Shown here: positions 29,277 to 41,389 of the stretch, in pieces
Position numbering within the stretch: the first letter of the stretch is position 1
How the letters are laid out: each line of letters opens with the position of its first letter
Origin: Flaccisagitta enflata
Taxonomy: Eukaryota; Chaetognatha; Sagittoidea; Aphragmophora
Length of the DNA: 64,000 nt
Assembly: GCA_965153355.1 (NCBI GenBank)
Contig: OZ231128.1
Coordinates: forward strand, 50,778,001-50,842,000
Direction of reading: 5' to 3'
Notes under the pieces: model-generated
The model's database searches: none
Told to the model about the DNA's origin: nothing
What the model saw: only the letters and a program-made list of their open reading frames with translations
Translations under genes and position numbers: made by a program

Positions 29277-29802
29277 AATGGTTCATTGACAAAACTACTT
29301 TTTTATTGCATTTTGCATGTTTTTTCAGCTGCAAAATGAAGGATTTGAGATTGAAACTAGCATATGCAAGTTGATTTATGCAAAATATGTATGTTGACAG
29401 TTTAATTAAAAACATCAAAGCAAAATTTTTCATTAATTTCATTTTATATGATTAATGATCCATCTGGCTTGGGTAGCAAATTTGATGGTAATTTTCAGTG
29501 CGTCATATATAGAATGAAATTAGGCGTGAACAATGATTATATTTTAAGGGGTTGACAGTGGGGTAATGAGGTATAGCAGGCTGTTGAGTCAAAATTCTGT
29601 TTAAAATAAGTAGAACAAAAGTCAACAAAAGAAGCAGATGTAGTTTAGTAGTTAACTAATCTACCTTTGCCAGCATAAGTTATACCGATCCCTTGAAAGA
29701 AAATAGGTGTGAATCATGAGATGATTTTGCAAAAGAAGTTGTTCAACATGTCAGAAACTGAAAGATCTACATTTTTAACTAACTTTGTTTTGTCACCTCT
29801 TA

Positions 29803-30700
29803 AAACAAAGCCAAGTAGGCCAATGGTGCATCTTTTTTGAATGGATATTCTTCATGAGTAAATGTTTTCTATGAATAAATGTTTATTATGAATGGATGTT
29901 ATTTATGAATGAATGAATTATTCAATGCATGAATCATTTCATGTATGCTACTTTTACTGGATTGGTACAGTACCTTCCGAGCAAACCCGGTTAAAACTGG
30001 AGGATTAATTTTTGTTACTTTAATTTCATTTCCCAAACTTCATTTTTTGCATCAAACTTAATTAAAAGATACTTAATTCCTTGAACATATTTGGCTGTTA
30101 AAAACAATAACTCGTGAAATCAAAGTGCATGAAGACATCAATATTGAGTGTTCTAACCCAGACCATTGGATTTGGCAGAAAATTTTATTTATCCTAGATT
30201 ACAAGAACAGCTCAGTCAGATAATTATTTCAGACCTTATGGCCATTTAAAGTTTTTAAGGACAATTGTCCTAAATTATTTTGAGACAATTGTCCTTAAAA
30301 ACTTTAAATGTAAAATCTGAAATAATTATCTGACTGAGCTGTTCTTGTAGTCTAGAATAGTAAATTTTCTGCCAAATCTGGTCTGGACTCAATATTGATG
30401 TCTCCATGCACTTTGATTTCACGAGTTATTTTTTTTGACAGCCAAATATATTCAAGGAATTAAGTATCTTTTAATCAAGTTATGTACAAAAAATGAAGTT
30501 TGGGAAATGAAATTAAAGTAACAAAAATTAATCCTCCAGTTTTAGCCGGGTTTGCTCAGAAGGTACTGTACCACTATTCTATTGAAAAAATCACGAAATT
30601 CTGATTTTAATGAATGTGTCACTGACAGACCAACTGACCAACCGACCGACAGACACAGCAAATCAAGTATTATAGAGATGCAAGGATATATCTAAAAAGA
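29803..30700 (+). mobile_element. Helentron-like element interrupted by a 601-bp foldback MITE
   Basis: 5' aaacaaagccaagtaggcca and a (GAATG)-rich block lie left of the MITE at 29968-30568. The right side has a gaccaaccgaccgac core and a degenerate 3' end agagatgcaaggatatatctaaaaag. Confidence 0.6.
29968..30568. mobile_element. 601-bp foldback MITE, TA target duplication
   Basis: Starts CAGTACCTTCCGAGCAAACC and ends with its near-perfect inverse. TA flanks both sides. The two ~290-bp arms are almost identical in inverted orientation and meet around 30260-30275. No open frame. Related element of identical length at 57664-58264. Confidence 0.85.
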
Positions 30701-30782
30701 ATAAAGTTTTGTTTTTTTGGCTAAACAGCCTATTTGCAATTTGCAATTTGCAATAGGCAATAGGCAATAGGTTTTGGGTGTT

Positions 30783-30915
30783 GTTTACTAAAGGGTCAGG
30801 GGGTAGGTTAACAATAGGGGTAAGAAGAGGGGTGAGGTTAGGGGGGTGGTGTAAGGGATAAGGGTGGGGTTACAAGTAGGTTAGAAGCAGGGGTAAGGAT
30901 GCGATTAAGGGTTAA
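30783..30915. repeat. G-rich degenerate AGGGGTAAGG tract
   Basis: Purine-rich gggtagg, ggggtaag and gttagggg words without a fixed period. Resembles a decayed telomere-type or simple repeat. Confidence 0.45.
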
Positions 30916-31120
30916 AGAAAATACAAGTGCACAATAACAATTTCAAGTTATACAATTTGACTCAAGCAAATCATTTACCATCTTAAAAAAGAGTATACCT
31001 ACACTTTTGTAGGTTAATCTATTGATTTTTGAATGATAGTATCCATATCCAAGCTATGAGTGCCCCCGTATTTCAAAGTCTAAACGACACCTACTGTGCG
31101 CGTTATTCCAAATCCAGAGT

Positions 31121-31178
31121 CTTTTGTTACAGCTCGTCTTTTGTTACAGCTCGTCTTTTGTTACAGCTCGTCTTTTGT
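31121..31178. repeat. 17-bp tandem repeat (cttttgttacagctcgt)
   Basis: Three perfect copies plus a partial fourth. Confidence 0.9.
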
Positions 31179-31646
31179 CATATCTAAGCACAAAGCGCCA
31201 CCGGTCACGATATGGCGTAAATCTCACCTCGGTTTGACTGGAAATGGTAGAAACAAGGATGGCAAGTTGTCCACGTAGAATGGAGAGGTAGTATCTACGG
31301 TAGTTGACTAATTTGTTAAAGGTGTAAAAATATAAAATCTAATCAAGCGCTTCAATGAACATATGAAGATACAAGACGATCGCTCGTTATGTGTGTGTTG
31401 ACCGTGTTGTGTGTCATGCTTGATTCTCCTAATTTTTCCATTAGACCCTGGACCCTTTGCGTGCGTTTCTTCAGCCCCGTTTTTTCCTTTTTGGAGCTCA
31501 ATAAAGCCATTTTCATGACATCTGATGGCAATGCAAAGGCTGCTGGTACTGCTGCTGCGTGCCTCCTGCAGATGGCGATGCGCGTGGTCGCGTTCCAGTT
31601 GGACACGTGCACGCGACGTGCTGCGTTAACAGTAACCCATGCGGAT

Positions 31647-31651
<5 letters not shown>

Positions 31652-31686
<35 letters not shown>
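31652..31686. repeat. (GA)n microsatellite
   Basis: Short perfect GA tract. Confidence 0.9.
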
Positions 31687-31688
<2 letters not shown>

Positions 31689-31940
31689 TGACTCATTTTC
31701 AGTTGGTACAAAATGGAATTTTTTTTCTGGGTCCCCAGCCTTCTGATTGGTTGTCAGTACATATCATATCTCCGGGCTGAGTTTCTGCCTGTGTTTTCTA
31801 TAGTCGAACCCTTATACTTAACCTCCTCTTTTGGCTACTGGTAAGTCGCTTTATGACGTAATAGGTCCTTCGTTGTGGTGAAGACTGAAAAGGCCAAAAG
31901 GGTGGCCGCTAGCCCGCTAGATCAATGCATTCTCGCATGC

Positions 31941-31942
<2 letters not shown>

Positions 31943-32028
<86 letters not shown>
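31943..32028. repeat. (CT)n microsatellite
   Basis: Perfect CT tract. Confidence 0.95.
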
Positions 32029-32031
<3 letters not shown>

Positions 32032-32064
32032 TTTTTTCGGAACACGATTTATCATTCAGAGGTC

Positions 32065-32250
32065 CACCCACCCCGCATCCCCTTCTCCCACCCAGCCAAC
32101 ATGCTACATCCCCTTCTCCCACCCACCCCACATCCCCTTCTCCCATCCACCCCACATCCTTTTCTCCCTCCCAGCCCACATCCCCTTCTCCCTCCCACCC
32201 CACATCCTTTTCTCCCACCCAGCGTACATCCCCTTCTCCCTCCCTACTCT
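32065..32250. repeat. ~24-bp minisatellite (catccccttctcccaccca)
   Basis: About seven imperfect copies of a C-rich unit. The Pro/Ser-rich open frames across it are artefacts of the repeat. Confidence 0.9.
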
Positions 32251-32340
32251 TCCCTTTTTGGGCAGCGGCCCCAAAGGTGCCGATGGCCTGTGCTTTCACA
32301 TATGCAGAAATTTCTCCTTCTCCTTCTCTTTCGTATCCCC

Positions 32341-32690
32341 CCCCATCTTAAAACCCAAATCATAGCCTCTAGGCTTAAATTCAAGCCTCGAGGCCCAAAT
32401 CTTAGCCCAGCCCCCAGGTCCAAATCCCCAAGGCCCAGATTCAAGCCTTGAAGCCTAAATTCCAGCCTGGAGGTCCAAATCCTAACCTCGAGGCTTAAAT
32501 CACAGCCCCAAGGCCCAAATCACAGCCTCGAGGCCCAAATTCCAGCCTGGAGGCCTTAATCCCAGCTTGAGGCCTAAATCACAGCCTTAGGGCTTAAATC
32601 ACAGTCCCGAGACCCAAATCCTTCTAGGCTCAGATCCCAGCTTAAAGGTTCAAATCCTAGTCCCAAGACTATAATCCCAGTGTTAAGTAT
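32341..32690. repeat. ~19-bp minisatellite (cctcgaggcccaaatccc)
   Basis: About 18 degenerate copies. The reverse complement unit is close to the ggcctgagagggctgatttg units at 3785-3930 and 56715-56985. Confidence 0.85.
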
Positions 32691-32977
32691 AGGTAAACAA
32701 TATAAGCGCATTGAGAAACTTACGGACAAAGCATAGGTCATTGGGGGTCATTGGAGATCATATGGCCGCTGCCCTTCATCATACACACGCATACACTCAC
32801 ATAGGGGGAACGGGTACCGCTGACCAGCTAACGCTTTTGCGACTACTTTGCCACACTCCGGATTCTCATGTAATTAATAGATAAGAATGTCAGTTGGTTT
32901 GTTGGTACGGGAAGTCATAAAGATACGCTTGCCATATTTCACTGAAGAGAATTCTCATTAGTGTTATATTGGTCAAA

Positions 32978-33130
32978 AAGGCCGGATTCACGGCCAATAC
33001 CAGTCGCGGACGGGTGGGCAGGGGCGGAAATGCGCGTTTTCGCACTTTCTCAACTCGATGACCTCTACGGACCAACCGACCGACGGACAGACAAAGCCTC
33101 TTATAGAGTCGCTAGTCCGCGACTAAAAAG
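32978..33130 (+). mobile_element. Helentron-like element, GTCCGCGACT subfamily
   Basis: aaggccggattcacggccaa, stem ccagtcgcggacgggtgggc, core gaccaaccgaccgacgg, 3' gagtcgctagtccgcgactaaaaag. Closely matches the copy at 11869-12048. Confidence 0.85.
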
Positions 33131-33142
33131 TTTGAGTCGTCA

Positions 33143-33578
<436 letters not shown>

Positions 33579-35256
33579 TCCATCGTATCAAGCAGCTTCC
33601 TATACGAAACCCGTCTTTCCTTCCGTATTTTCATCAACATGGGAAAAAATAAGAAACAGTTGGACTCATTTTTACATACATATATATTCATGTTAAAACA
33701 TACATGACATTAGATACAGTCATATTATTTCAACTCCACAATAAGCATACTTTGGGGCTTGTGATTTTCGTCTATCATGATATGGTTAAAAAAGAACATA
33801 TAAACCTCTGAATTTAATGCATTTTGATGTCATTTTTACCATACTATGATCGACCGTATTATTAGTGAAAAAAACTAAATGCACAATAAGACTTGAGTGC
33901 AATCAAAAGGGTAGATGGTTTGTTTTTTCAATTAAATAAAATCTTCTTTTTTTGTTCCTCATATAACTGCATATGTTATCACAGGTGTTAGATGACACTC
34001 AAGTATCATACATTCGTTTAGTTACGGCGCTTTTTGCGGGTGGGGGAGGAGGAGAGAAAAAAAGCGGAATGAATTGTCATTTTATCTGGGAATAGTAAAT
34101 TACTTTGGCTTGCTGGCAGGAAGATAAGATAACGCCTCAAATCGTCTCAGGCATAGTGTGTTTAAAAAAAAATATGGACTTTTTGCGTTCTTTTCGAAAT
34201 AAGCTCCTTTGTCTCCCAAGGAAGACAGGGTAATAGGTATAAGAAGAATATGAAGAAGTGATGCTATCTTTCTCTAATAATTCTCTAAGAATCTATTAAA
34301 AGTGAATATGTGTTCAATTCTTTTTTTTTTTTTTTTTTTTGGCAACGTCCACATCTCTCCGCGAGACAGTGCCACATTATTCATAGCTTAGAAAGCATGT
34401 ATGTACTAACAGAAAGAGCAACGTTGAGCCACTATGATAAAACCGCATAGAATTGGTAAAGAATCGGGAGAGAGGCCGACGTTGCATGACATACGCTCAT
34501 TAATAGGTTTCATTGTAAATAGTTTCTTTTTTTTTCTCGCTCTCATCTCTGTAAATATCTTTGCAAAAAATATGTTTGCCCACTTATACGAGAACATGTA
34601 GGCAAAATTGTGAATGATACATGATTTGTTTTGACTGACCACGCGAGCGTTGAAGGGGGTTATCTCATTCATTGGAAGATAATGGGCTCATTTCGGAACA
34701 AGGCTCGTGTAATACCCGTCCGTGCTTTTAATTACGCTTTTTTTGGCCCCACACGACTGGAAGGTTTTGATTAAAAAAAAAACACTATTCTTGATTTGAT
34801 GCCTAAGGAAAGTGCACATGGCTGCAGAAATTCATACGCTGATCACTTAAAAATTGTGACTGTAAACCTCATAAAAAAGTCATCCATGCAACTGTTCAGT
34901 ACAAATTAATCGGTAAAGAGAAGCCATCGTATCCAAATCATAAACGGATGGACTAACGAACAAATACACATGCTCGTGGATGAAAGTGGTTGTCCAAGTG
35001 AAGTGGTAAATTAATGAGGAAAAACAAAACTATGTCAAAAGGTAAACTTTCCATAGCAGTTTTTTTTTAATATTGTAATTGTTATGCCACAAAATACTCA
35101 ATGGAAAAGGAAAAAAATATCGGTATAACATCAGAAGAAATGAATAACAAGAGAGCTGGCAAGAGGTTGTTTTTTTTAGCTCAAATAGCCAAAACAGTTG
35201 TAATTGGAAGCCACACGATTTTTTCTTCATACATCAATTAAATCGACACTTTTTTA

Positions 35257-36250
35257 CAGGGTGTTTCACGCGTTTTGAGGTTTAAAGAATCGACATAGCT
35301 TTTCTCCTAGAAAAGTTATTCCAATTCTGAAAAAAGGTCTGAATAGATCTTGAAGTGCAGTTTTTTTATGTCACCAATTTTTTATATCTGCGCTTTTAAA
35401 TATGCCCACTATGTAAGTTTGAAGAAAATAACCATATCCAGCATGCATCTTTAATCCGGATAATTATGGCAAAAAAATGGAAACTTCTTGTTTGTTAGCG
35501 TTTCACATCCAATCAATAAGAAAAACATAGCAAAATCCATGACCATCTTGAAGCTCTGTGAAAGATCTCTCCAATGAGACCTTGCTGGTTGTCAAACCTC
35601 TATCCGTTTAGAAATGGCAGAAGAATGAAGACAGGTGGTCAAGAATTTGGAAAGTCAGTAACACCTGATTTTCATGGGCTATCTTTATTGTAACGTAGAA
35701 ATTGAAAAAATTGAGTTGGAAATTTGTTCTGAGTCCATTTTATAGAAAATTCATGGCTCTTTAATTTGCTCATGGATATTGAGTGGCTAAGACAATCCTG
35801 AGTTCGTAATTGACAAAAACGAAAAGAGTAAAATTTCTCGATGAAAAAAAAAATTGAAAGGAGCGTTTTTTTCAATTTGTGATTTTTTTTCTTTAATCTT
35901 TTGCCATTTCTAAATGAATGAAGCTACAATGTCCTGCAACGTCGCGTTTTGAAGATTTTTTGCAGAGCATTTAAACAGTCATGGATTTTTTGTAGTTCAG
36001 GCCAATAGTTGACCAGAAACTAGTAAAAGAAGTTGTCCATTTTTTTCTTTACCATGGTTAGTAAACTGGATAATGTTGTTTACTTTAAACTCCTGTAGCT
36101 CCCAAGCTAACAAACGCAAATACAAAAAATTGGTGACATAAAAAAACTGCACTTCAAGATCTATTCAGACCTTTTTTCAGAATTGGAATAGCTTTTCTAG
36201 GAGAAAAGCTATGTCGATTCTTTAAACCTCAAAACGCGTGAAACACCCTG
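35257..36250. mobile_element. 994-bp TA-flanked TIR element (CAGGGTGTTTCACGCG)
   Basis: TIRs of about 140 bp begin cagggtgtttcacgcgtttt and are nearly identical. TA lies on both sides. The terminus is of the CAGGGTGT type familiar from Tc1/mariner relatives. The ~700-bp interior has no transposase frame, so it is non-autonomous. The high arm identity suggests recent activity. Confidence 0.8.
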
Positions 36251-37351
36251 TAATAGAATCGAAAGCGTCAAGTGGGAGAGGCATGGATAGTCAAATTTAT
36301 AAAATAAAAGGATGACCAGATTAGGTTTGAAGGAAACAGATTAAAAGAATTTTTTCCACATCGTGTCATCGTGAATTTCTTTATGCATAACAAAATATCC
36401 TAAATGCCGTATTGGAACGCATATTATTGGAAAACGACTTTTTTGCAAAATTCCATACTGATATAGCAGTATGTTAGTAAAAAGGGTTAAGGGACTGCAG
36501 GACGAATCTTTTTTTTTTTTGGTTCCTTGCAAAAGAAATGAAAAACAATGAAATGATAAAAGAAAAAGAAGTAAAAAAGTACATGAAAAAAAAGGGACCT
36601 GGCCGGAGATGTACATTTGTCATGTGAATCTTTTAGTGGTGGCGTATCAGTGTCTTTTATTAAAGGTGAATTGATGTTGCGAAGATTTATGTCAATTACT
36701 CATCCATTTAAGAGGTTAACCAACGGGTACCGGCACAGGTCAGCCGAGCCCGGACGATAATAAAAAAGTCTATAGATTTACCATTGCCAATGTTAACTAC
36801 ATAAATTTTGTCTCCATGATTTTTGCATTTACTTGAAATCCATTTCGACCTAAAAATGTCTCCAATTCAAACTGAACAAACTGAACCAATGATGAAATAA
36901 ATAAAAAATCATCTGTGTTTTTTTTCTTTTGCAGCATGGAATTGATATACATTTCTATTTCTTCTAGTATTTCTACTCACAAAGTAGAATTGACTAAAAT
37001 AATCTGAAGAAACAATCGGTGTAGAAATCAAAACATTTTTTTCAGGATTAGTAAATGCCAATAGGGACGTTAGGAGATTTCAGGTTTGGAAGGAATATCC
37101 CCGGTATAAAAATTGGCTTGGTTTGATCGAAAAACACAACCAAAGCACAAATTCTCTAATCGGCTACGGCTCAACGACAATGAAATTATGTTAAATTTAC
37201 GTTTTATTATTTTGTTATTAACACTGTTCTCGTATTTTGCTCCTCAAACCATCAAAGGAAACATCATCAAGGCGATTTTCTCCTAAATAAATCACGAATA
37301 AAAATGTGAGGACACCGCGGATATGATAATTGTGAATCTGAATTACATTAG

Positions 37352-37357
37352 TTTATT
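37352..37357 (-). terminator. Candidate poly(A) signal AATAAA of Kv1 gene A
   Basis: TTTATT on the plus strand, 222 nt beyond the stop codon. Assigned by sequence and position only. Confidence 0.3.
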
Positions 37358-37578
37358 TTCAGAGCATTGTCCTTGTAAAATAAAACTCCGCCTGTCCGTC
37401 TGTCCGTATCACTTCGCCTTTGCGGGTGTACATGAGCAGATATTTTTCTCTTCGCATGACTGCCCCGCTTCATGTTGAAAGAAGATACGCTGCCTGTGCC
37501 TCACTGCCCCTACCCTCTGCATGCAACCTGGGCTTTTGAACCTAGTGTTTACCAAAAAAATTATACCAACGTCCAACG

Positions 37579-39933
37579 TCATACATCAGTTTCATGTCCA
37601 TTGTGTCCGTTTGGTCGTCCGGAAGAAGAGTCATTTTGATCCCCTCCTCCCCCTCCTCCTCCCCCTCCTCCTCCTCCCCCCTCATTCTCTCCCAGGCCAT
37701 CTCCACCGGCTTCTTTACAGTCTTCTTTTTCTCTTTCGCGGGATGAGGAAAAATTGGAAAAAATTTGACCGTCTCCGTCAGGCCCCCCTCCTCCTCCTCC
37801 TCCTTCCCCTACTGTTCCCAATCTCTTTTTCTCCATGGAAATAGAATTAGACAAATAATGATGATCGTGATTACAAAGATGGTTGTTGTCCCTGCGGTTA
37901 TAAAGTCCATCGACGTCGTGTAGACTCTTGACGAAAAACGCGTGACCTCCTCCACCGCCTCCTCCTCCTGCGTTGTTTTTGTTATTTTCCCTCTCGATCA
38001 TCTCCAAATCGCCGGAAGAAGATCGTCGACTGCTCATCGTCGTGGAATGCTTCCGATATCGACCGGAGGAGGAGTAACCGTCTCCTCCTCCTTCTCTTCC
38101 TCCTCCTCTTCCTCCGCCGCCGACTCCCGGGAACAGCTTTACTTCGCTGGATGCTGATTCGGGAATATCTATGCAGGTCGTGAGGCTTTTGTAGCCTCCG
38201 GCGTTTTCTTCCGTATCCACTTCTCGATGGCGGAAATAGTTGAAATTGGATACGATAACGGGAACGGGCAAAGCGATGGTCAACACCCCGCAAATGGCGC
38301 ACACGCCGCCCACCATCTTGCCCCACACTCCCAACGGGTACAAATCGCCGTAGCCGACCGAGGTCATGGTGACGACGGCCCACCAGAACGACGCGGGGAT
38401 GCTCTCGAACATGTTGTCGTCGAGGTCCAATTCGGCAAAGTATACGGCGCTCGAAAATAAAATAACTCCGATAAAGAGAAAGAACATGAGCAGACCCAAT
38501 TCTCGCATGGAAGCCTTGAGCGTTTGGCCTAAAATTTGCAGACCTTTGGAATGGCGGGATAATTTAAAGATGCGAAACACGCGCACGAGCCGAATCACGC
38601 GCAAAATGGCCAAAGACATGGCCTGATTGCTTTGTTTCGACTCGTCGGCGATGACGGTGCCCAAAGTGATGAAATACGGCATAATGGCGATGACGTCGAT
38701 AAAATTCATGGCGTTTTTGAAAAAGGCGAGTTTGATGGGACACGCGACAAAGCGAATGAGCAGTTCCGAAGAAAACCAAACGATGCATCCCGTTTCGATG
38801 ATAAAAAAGGCGTCGTCGAAAGCCGGGATGTCGTCTTCCATTATTATGTCGTGAGTCGCCGTGTCATCGTGTCGTATCGATGCGGAGGCAGATGATGACG
38901 ACGAAGAAGAGGAAATCGAGCCGTTATCCGCTCCTCTTCCTCCTCTTCCTCCTCCCATTCCCCCGATGTTGAAGGTCGTTCCCTCGGCGGTTGTTGTTAT
39001 TCCGGCGCTGCCGCCTTGACTCTGCACTTTGTAGTGTTTGAATTGGGGCAGAGTTTCGAGACAAAAGATGACGATAGAAAGCAAAATGACGGAGACGGAG
39101 AATATGGCGACGATGCGCGCCGCTTGACTCGACTCGGGATGTTCGAACAAAAGCCATATCTTTTTCTGACATTCGTTGCCCGGATAAACCGGGTCTTCGG
39201 CGACGAGGACCCCTTCGTCCTCTTGATATCGCTGAAGCACGTGTTCGCCCAATTGGAAGAAGATGATCTCTTGACAGAAGACGTGGATGGGGACGTTGAC
39301 GGGCCGGCGCAGACGTCCGCCCGACTGATAAAAGTACAAAATGGCGTCGAAGGAGCGACGATTTCGATCGAAAAAGTATTCGTTGCGCAGAGGATCGAAC
39401 CATTTGATCCTTTTCGCCGGATCCCCCAATAAAGAATCCGGAAATTGCTGCAATGTTTTGAGCTGAGTTTCGAATCGTAGGCCGCTGATGTTGATGATCA
39501 CTCGCTCGCTTATCTCGTAATCGTTCTCGCGATCCATGTCGAAGTCGGACGTAGAGAAATCACCACCGCCGCCTTTGCCACCACCGCCTCCTCCGCCGAT
39601 AACGCCGCAGACACCACCGCCGCCGCCACCGCCGACATCGTAGATGAAGGATGCGTCATCTTCCTCCTCCTCCTCCTCTGAGTAGACGTCATCCACGACG
39701 TCGGAATCGAGCTCCGAATCGGCGACTCCCAACTCCGGCACTCGTTCGTCCGGCACGTGAACGACGCTGCCGTTGTACACCGCAACCTCGCCCGCCGCAC
39801 CTGGTCCGCCATTCGCGTTGCTGTGATGGTGGTGGCTTCTGTTGTTGTTACTATTGAGCACATGTTGTGGTTGTTGTTGTTGTTGTTGCAGTTGTTGTTG
39901 TTGTCCGCACCTTCTGCCACCGCCTGGATCCAT
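37579..39933 (-). CDS. Kv1: Shaker/Kv1 voltage-gated potassium channel, gene A (intronless CDS)
   Basis: Pore-forming subunit of a plasma-membrane tetrameric K+ channel. 784 residues from the ATG at 39933 (MDPGGG, good Kozak context); family members are usually ~500-650, the excess being poly-Gln/Gly/His N-terminal and poly-Gly C-terminal expansions. Seen in order: T1 tetramerisation domain (~143-240), S1 (~271-293), a long Gly/Ser S1-S2 loop (~76 residues, sequon NGS), S2 (~376-397), S3 (~407-427), S4 with regularly spaced Arg (~437-459), S5, pore helix and SVGYGDLY filter (~512-534), S6 with PVPV gate (~541-567), and C-terminal ETDV for PDZ scaffolds. Odd: Ser at the Shaker Thr442 position, Tyr at position 449 (predicts strong external TEA block), Ala at Asp431. 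The frame stays open to an acceptor at 39982. First of three tandem co-oriented paralogues. Confidence 0.97.
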   Translation of the reverse strand: MDPGGGRRCGQQQQLQQQQQQPQHVLNSNNNRSHHHHSNANGGPGAAGEVAVYNGSVVHVPDERVPELGVADSELDSDVVDDVYSEEEEEEDDASFIYDVGGGGGGGVCGVIGGGGGGGKGGGGDFSTSDFDMDRENDYEISERVIINISGLRFETQLKTLQQFPDSLLGDPAKRIKWFDPLRNEYFFDRNRRSFDAILYFYQSGGRLRRPVNVPIHVFCQEIIFFQLGEHVLQRYQEDEGVLVAEDPVYPGNECQKKIWLLFEHPESSQAARIVAIFSVSVILLSIVIFCLETLPQFKHYKVQSQGGSAGITTTAEGTTFNIGGMGGGRGGRGADNGSISSSSSSSSASASIRHDDTATHDIIMEDDIPAFDDAFFIIETGCIVWFSSELLIRFVACPIKLAFFKNAMNFIDVIAIMPYFITLGTVIADESKQSNQAMSLAILRVIRLVRVFRIFKLSRHSKGLQILGQTLKASMRELGLLMFFLFIGVILFSSAVYFAELDLDDNMFESIPASFWWAVVTMTSVGYGDLYPLGVWGKMVGGVCAICGVLTIALPVPVIVSNFNYFRHREVDTEENAGGYKSLTTCIDIPESASSEVKLFPGVGGGGRGGGREGGGDGYSSSGRYRKHSTTMSSRRSSSGDLEMIERENNKNNAGGGGGGGGHAFFVKSLHDVDGLYNRRDNNHLCNHDHHYLSNSISMEKKRLGTVGEGGGGGGGPDGDGQIFSNFSSSREREKEDCKEAGGDGLGENEGGGGGGGGGGGGGDQNDSSSGRPNGHNGHETDV

Positions 39934-39982
39934 GTCCGCGTCGGCGGGCGGAGACACATTGTCCACTAATTCGGGGAATGAC
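39934..39982 (-). other. Kv1 gene A 5' exon part and 3' splice site
   Basis: CCTCAACAG|GTCATTCC: the acceptor AG is at 39984-39983, preceded by an extremely long pyrimidine tract on the minus strand. The 49 nt before the ATG have no stop in frame. Most simply this is 5'UTR downstream of a 5'UTR intron; an upstream coding exon cannot be excluded. Confidence 0.55.
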
Positions 39983-40016
39983 CTGTTGAGGAAAAAAAGG
40001 ATAGAGAAAGGAGAGA

Positions 40017-40019
40017 GAA

Positions 40020-40107
<88 letters not shown>

Positions 40108-40377
40108 AAAAAAAAAAGAAAAAAAAAAAAGAAGAAAGAAAGAAAGGAAGAAGGAAGGAAAAAAGAAAGAAAGAAAAAATAAGGAGAGAAAGAAAGAAAG
40201 AAAAAAAGAAAGTCAGTAAGAAAGAAAGTGAGAAAATGAGAAAGAGAAGAAAGAAAGAAAGAAAGAACCAAAGAAAGATCGAAAAATAGGAAAGAAAGAA
40301 AGAAAAAAGAAAAAAAAGAAGAAAAAGAAGGAAAAAAGATAAAACGACATTGAGGAAGAAAAAAAGAGAAATAAGGA

Positions 40378-40425
<48 letters not shown>

Positions 40426-40450
40426 AAAAAGAAACAAAAAAAGAGAAGAA

Positions 40451-40515
<65 letters not shown>

Positions 40516-40530
40516 AGGGAGAGACATAGA
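40017..40530. repeat. (GA)n / (GAAA)n microsatellite complex, ~510 bp
   Basis: Two GA tracts (40022-40102 and 40449-40512) flank a long GAAA/A-rich region. On the minus strand this is an almost pure polypyrimidine tract ending ~40 nt from the Kv1 gene A 3' splice site. Confidence 0.95.
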
Positions 40531-41389
40531 GGGAAAGGGGGGTATGATAAAGCGAACAATGTTTTCTTTTATCTATCTAATTGGGTATTTTTTCATGCTA
40601 GGAAATTTTACGGTTGACGATGCTTGCATCAGGAGCAAAAAGCAAACCCTTATGCAGGAAACTAATTCACTGATACTAGAACATCACTATACAAGGGGAT
40701 AGTTTTGGAAAGACATGCTGGATGAATATACGCAAAAAACAATCAAGTTTCAATTCCAATACTTACTCTGTGAGCAGAATTTTGCTGATAGCTAGGGGGT
40801 ATCCATTCAAAACTTCTTTTTCAAGAGTTCTTATGGAGGATGATTCAGATATGCTAAAATATTGGACCATTAAAAAGGTAAAGAACCTGAAATAACCTAC
40901 ATAATGTATCAAATTTTTTTTACAAAAGAGAAGAATAACCATAATGAGAATAAACAAGATAGATATGTCACATGTAAATAGCATTGTTTTCATTAATGGA
41001 ATCAATCAGACAATTATGATATTGCTTGCAAAGTATTCACACATAAAACCATTTTTACAGCGTTTTACATTTGACAAGAGATTGTGAGAACTTTCCTTTA
41101 AAAACCGGCTGCAATCTTACGTTGGCTTTTATAACATAATTAACAAACCATGTGAGTCTGAGTACTGATTGTGAATGCAACATAACGGGATGTTCCATGA
41201 CATGAAATGTAAAGGCGATCTCATGCCCCATTACATGAGTGTATTGATTTTCACCGAATGGCCTGCATGCACGTATCATCTGTCAAGTGTTTATTCCTCT
41301 TATGAGTCATGAGTGCTATAATATTTTGAAAGCACTGCAATACGAGGACCGCATTTTTCGTTTGAAAAAATTATGTAGTTTTTTCACCT

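Larger units (their letters stand above)
28300..31096. mobile_element. Candidate 2.8-kb TIR element (CAGTAGATGTC family) with nested insertions
   Basis: The left terminus at 28300 (cagtagatgtcatctagactt) and the right terminus near 31040-31096 (ctaaacgacacctactg) are imperfect inverted copies of about 55 bp. They belong to the same family as 1656-2278. TA precedes the left end; the right flank is TG rather than TA. The interior carries at least three other repeats (28604-28752, 28765-29276, 29803-30700). Whether one element spans both ends is an inference. Confidence 0.4.

Noticed and set aside
37376-37530. Another Helentron-like copy downstream of Kv1 gene A
   Set aside because: Only scattered similarity (gtccgtctgtccg, tgcctcactgcccct); no hairpin or AACAAGGCC end, so not supportable.
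37982-39403. Other-frame open frames of 130-160 codons across Kv1 gene A
   Set aside because: They are shadows of the GC-rich channel CDS, with low-complexity Arg/His/Ser content.
39934-39966. Start of Kv1 gene A at 39966
   Set aside because: The codon there is GTG, not ATG. The first in-frame ATG with good context is at 39933.
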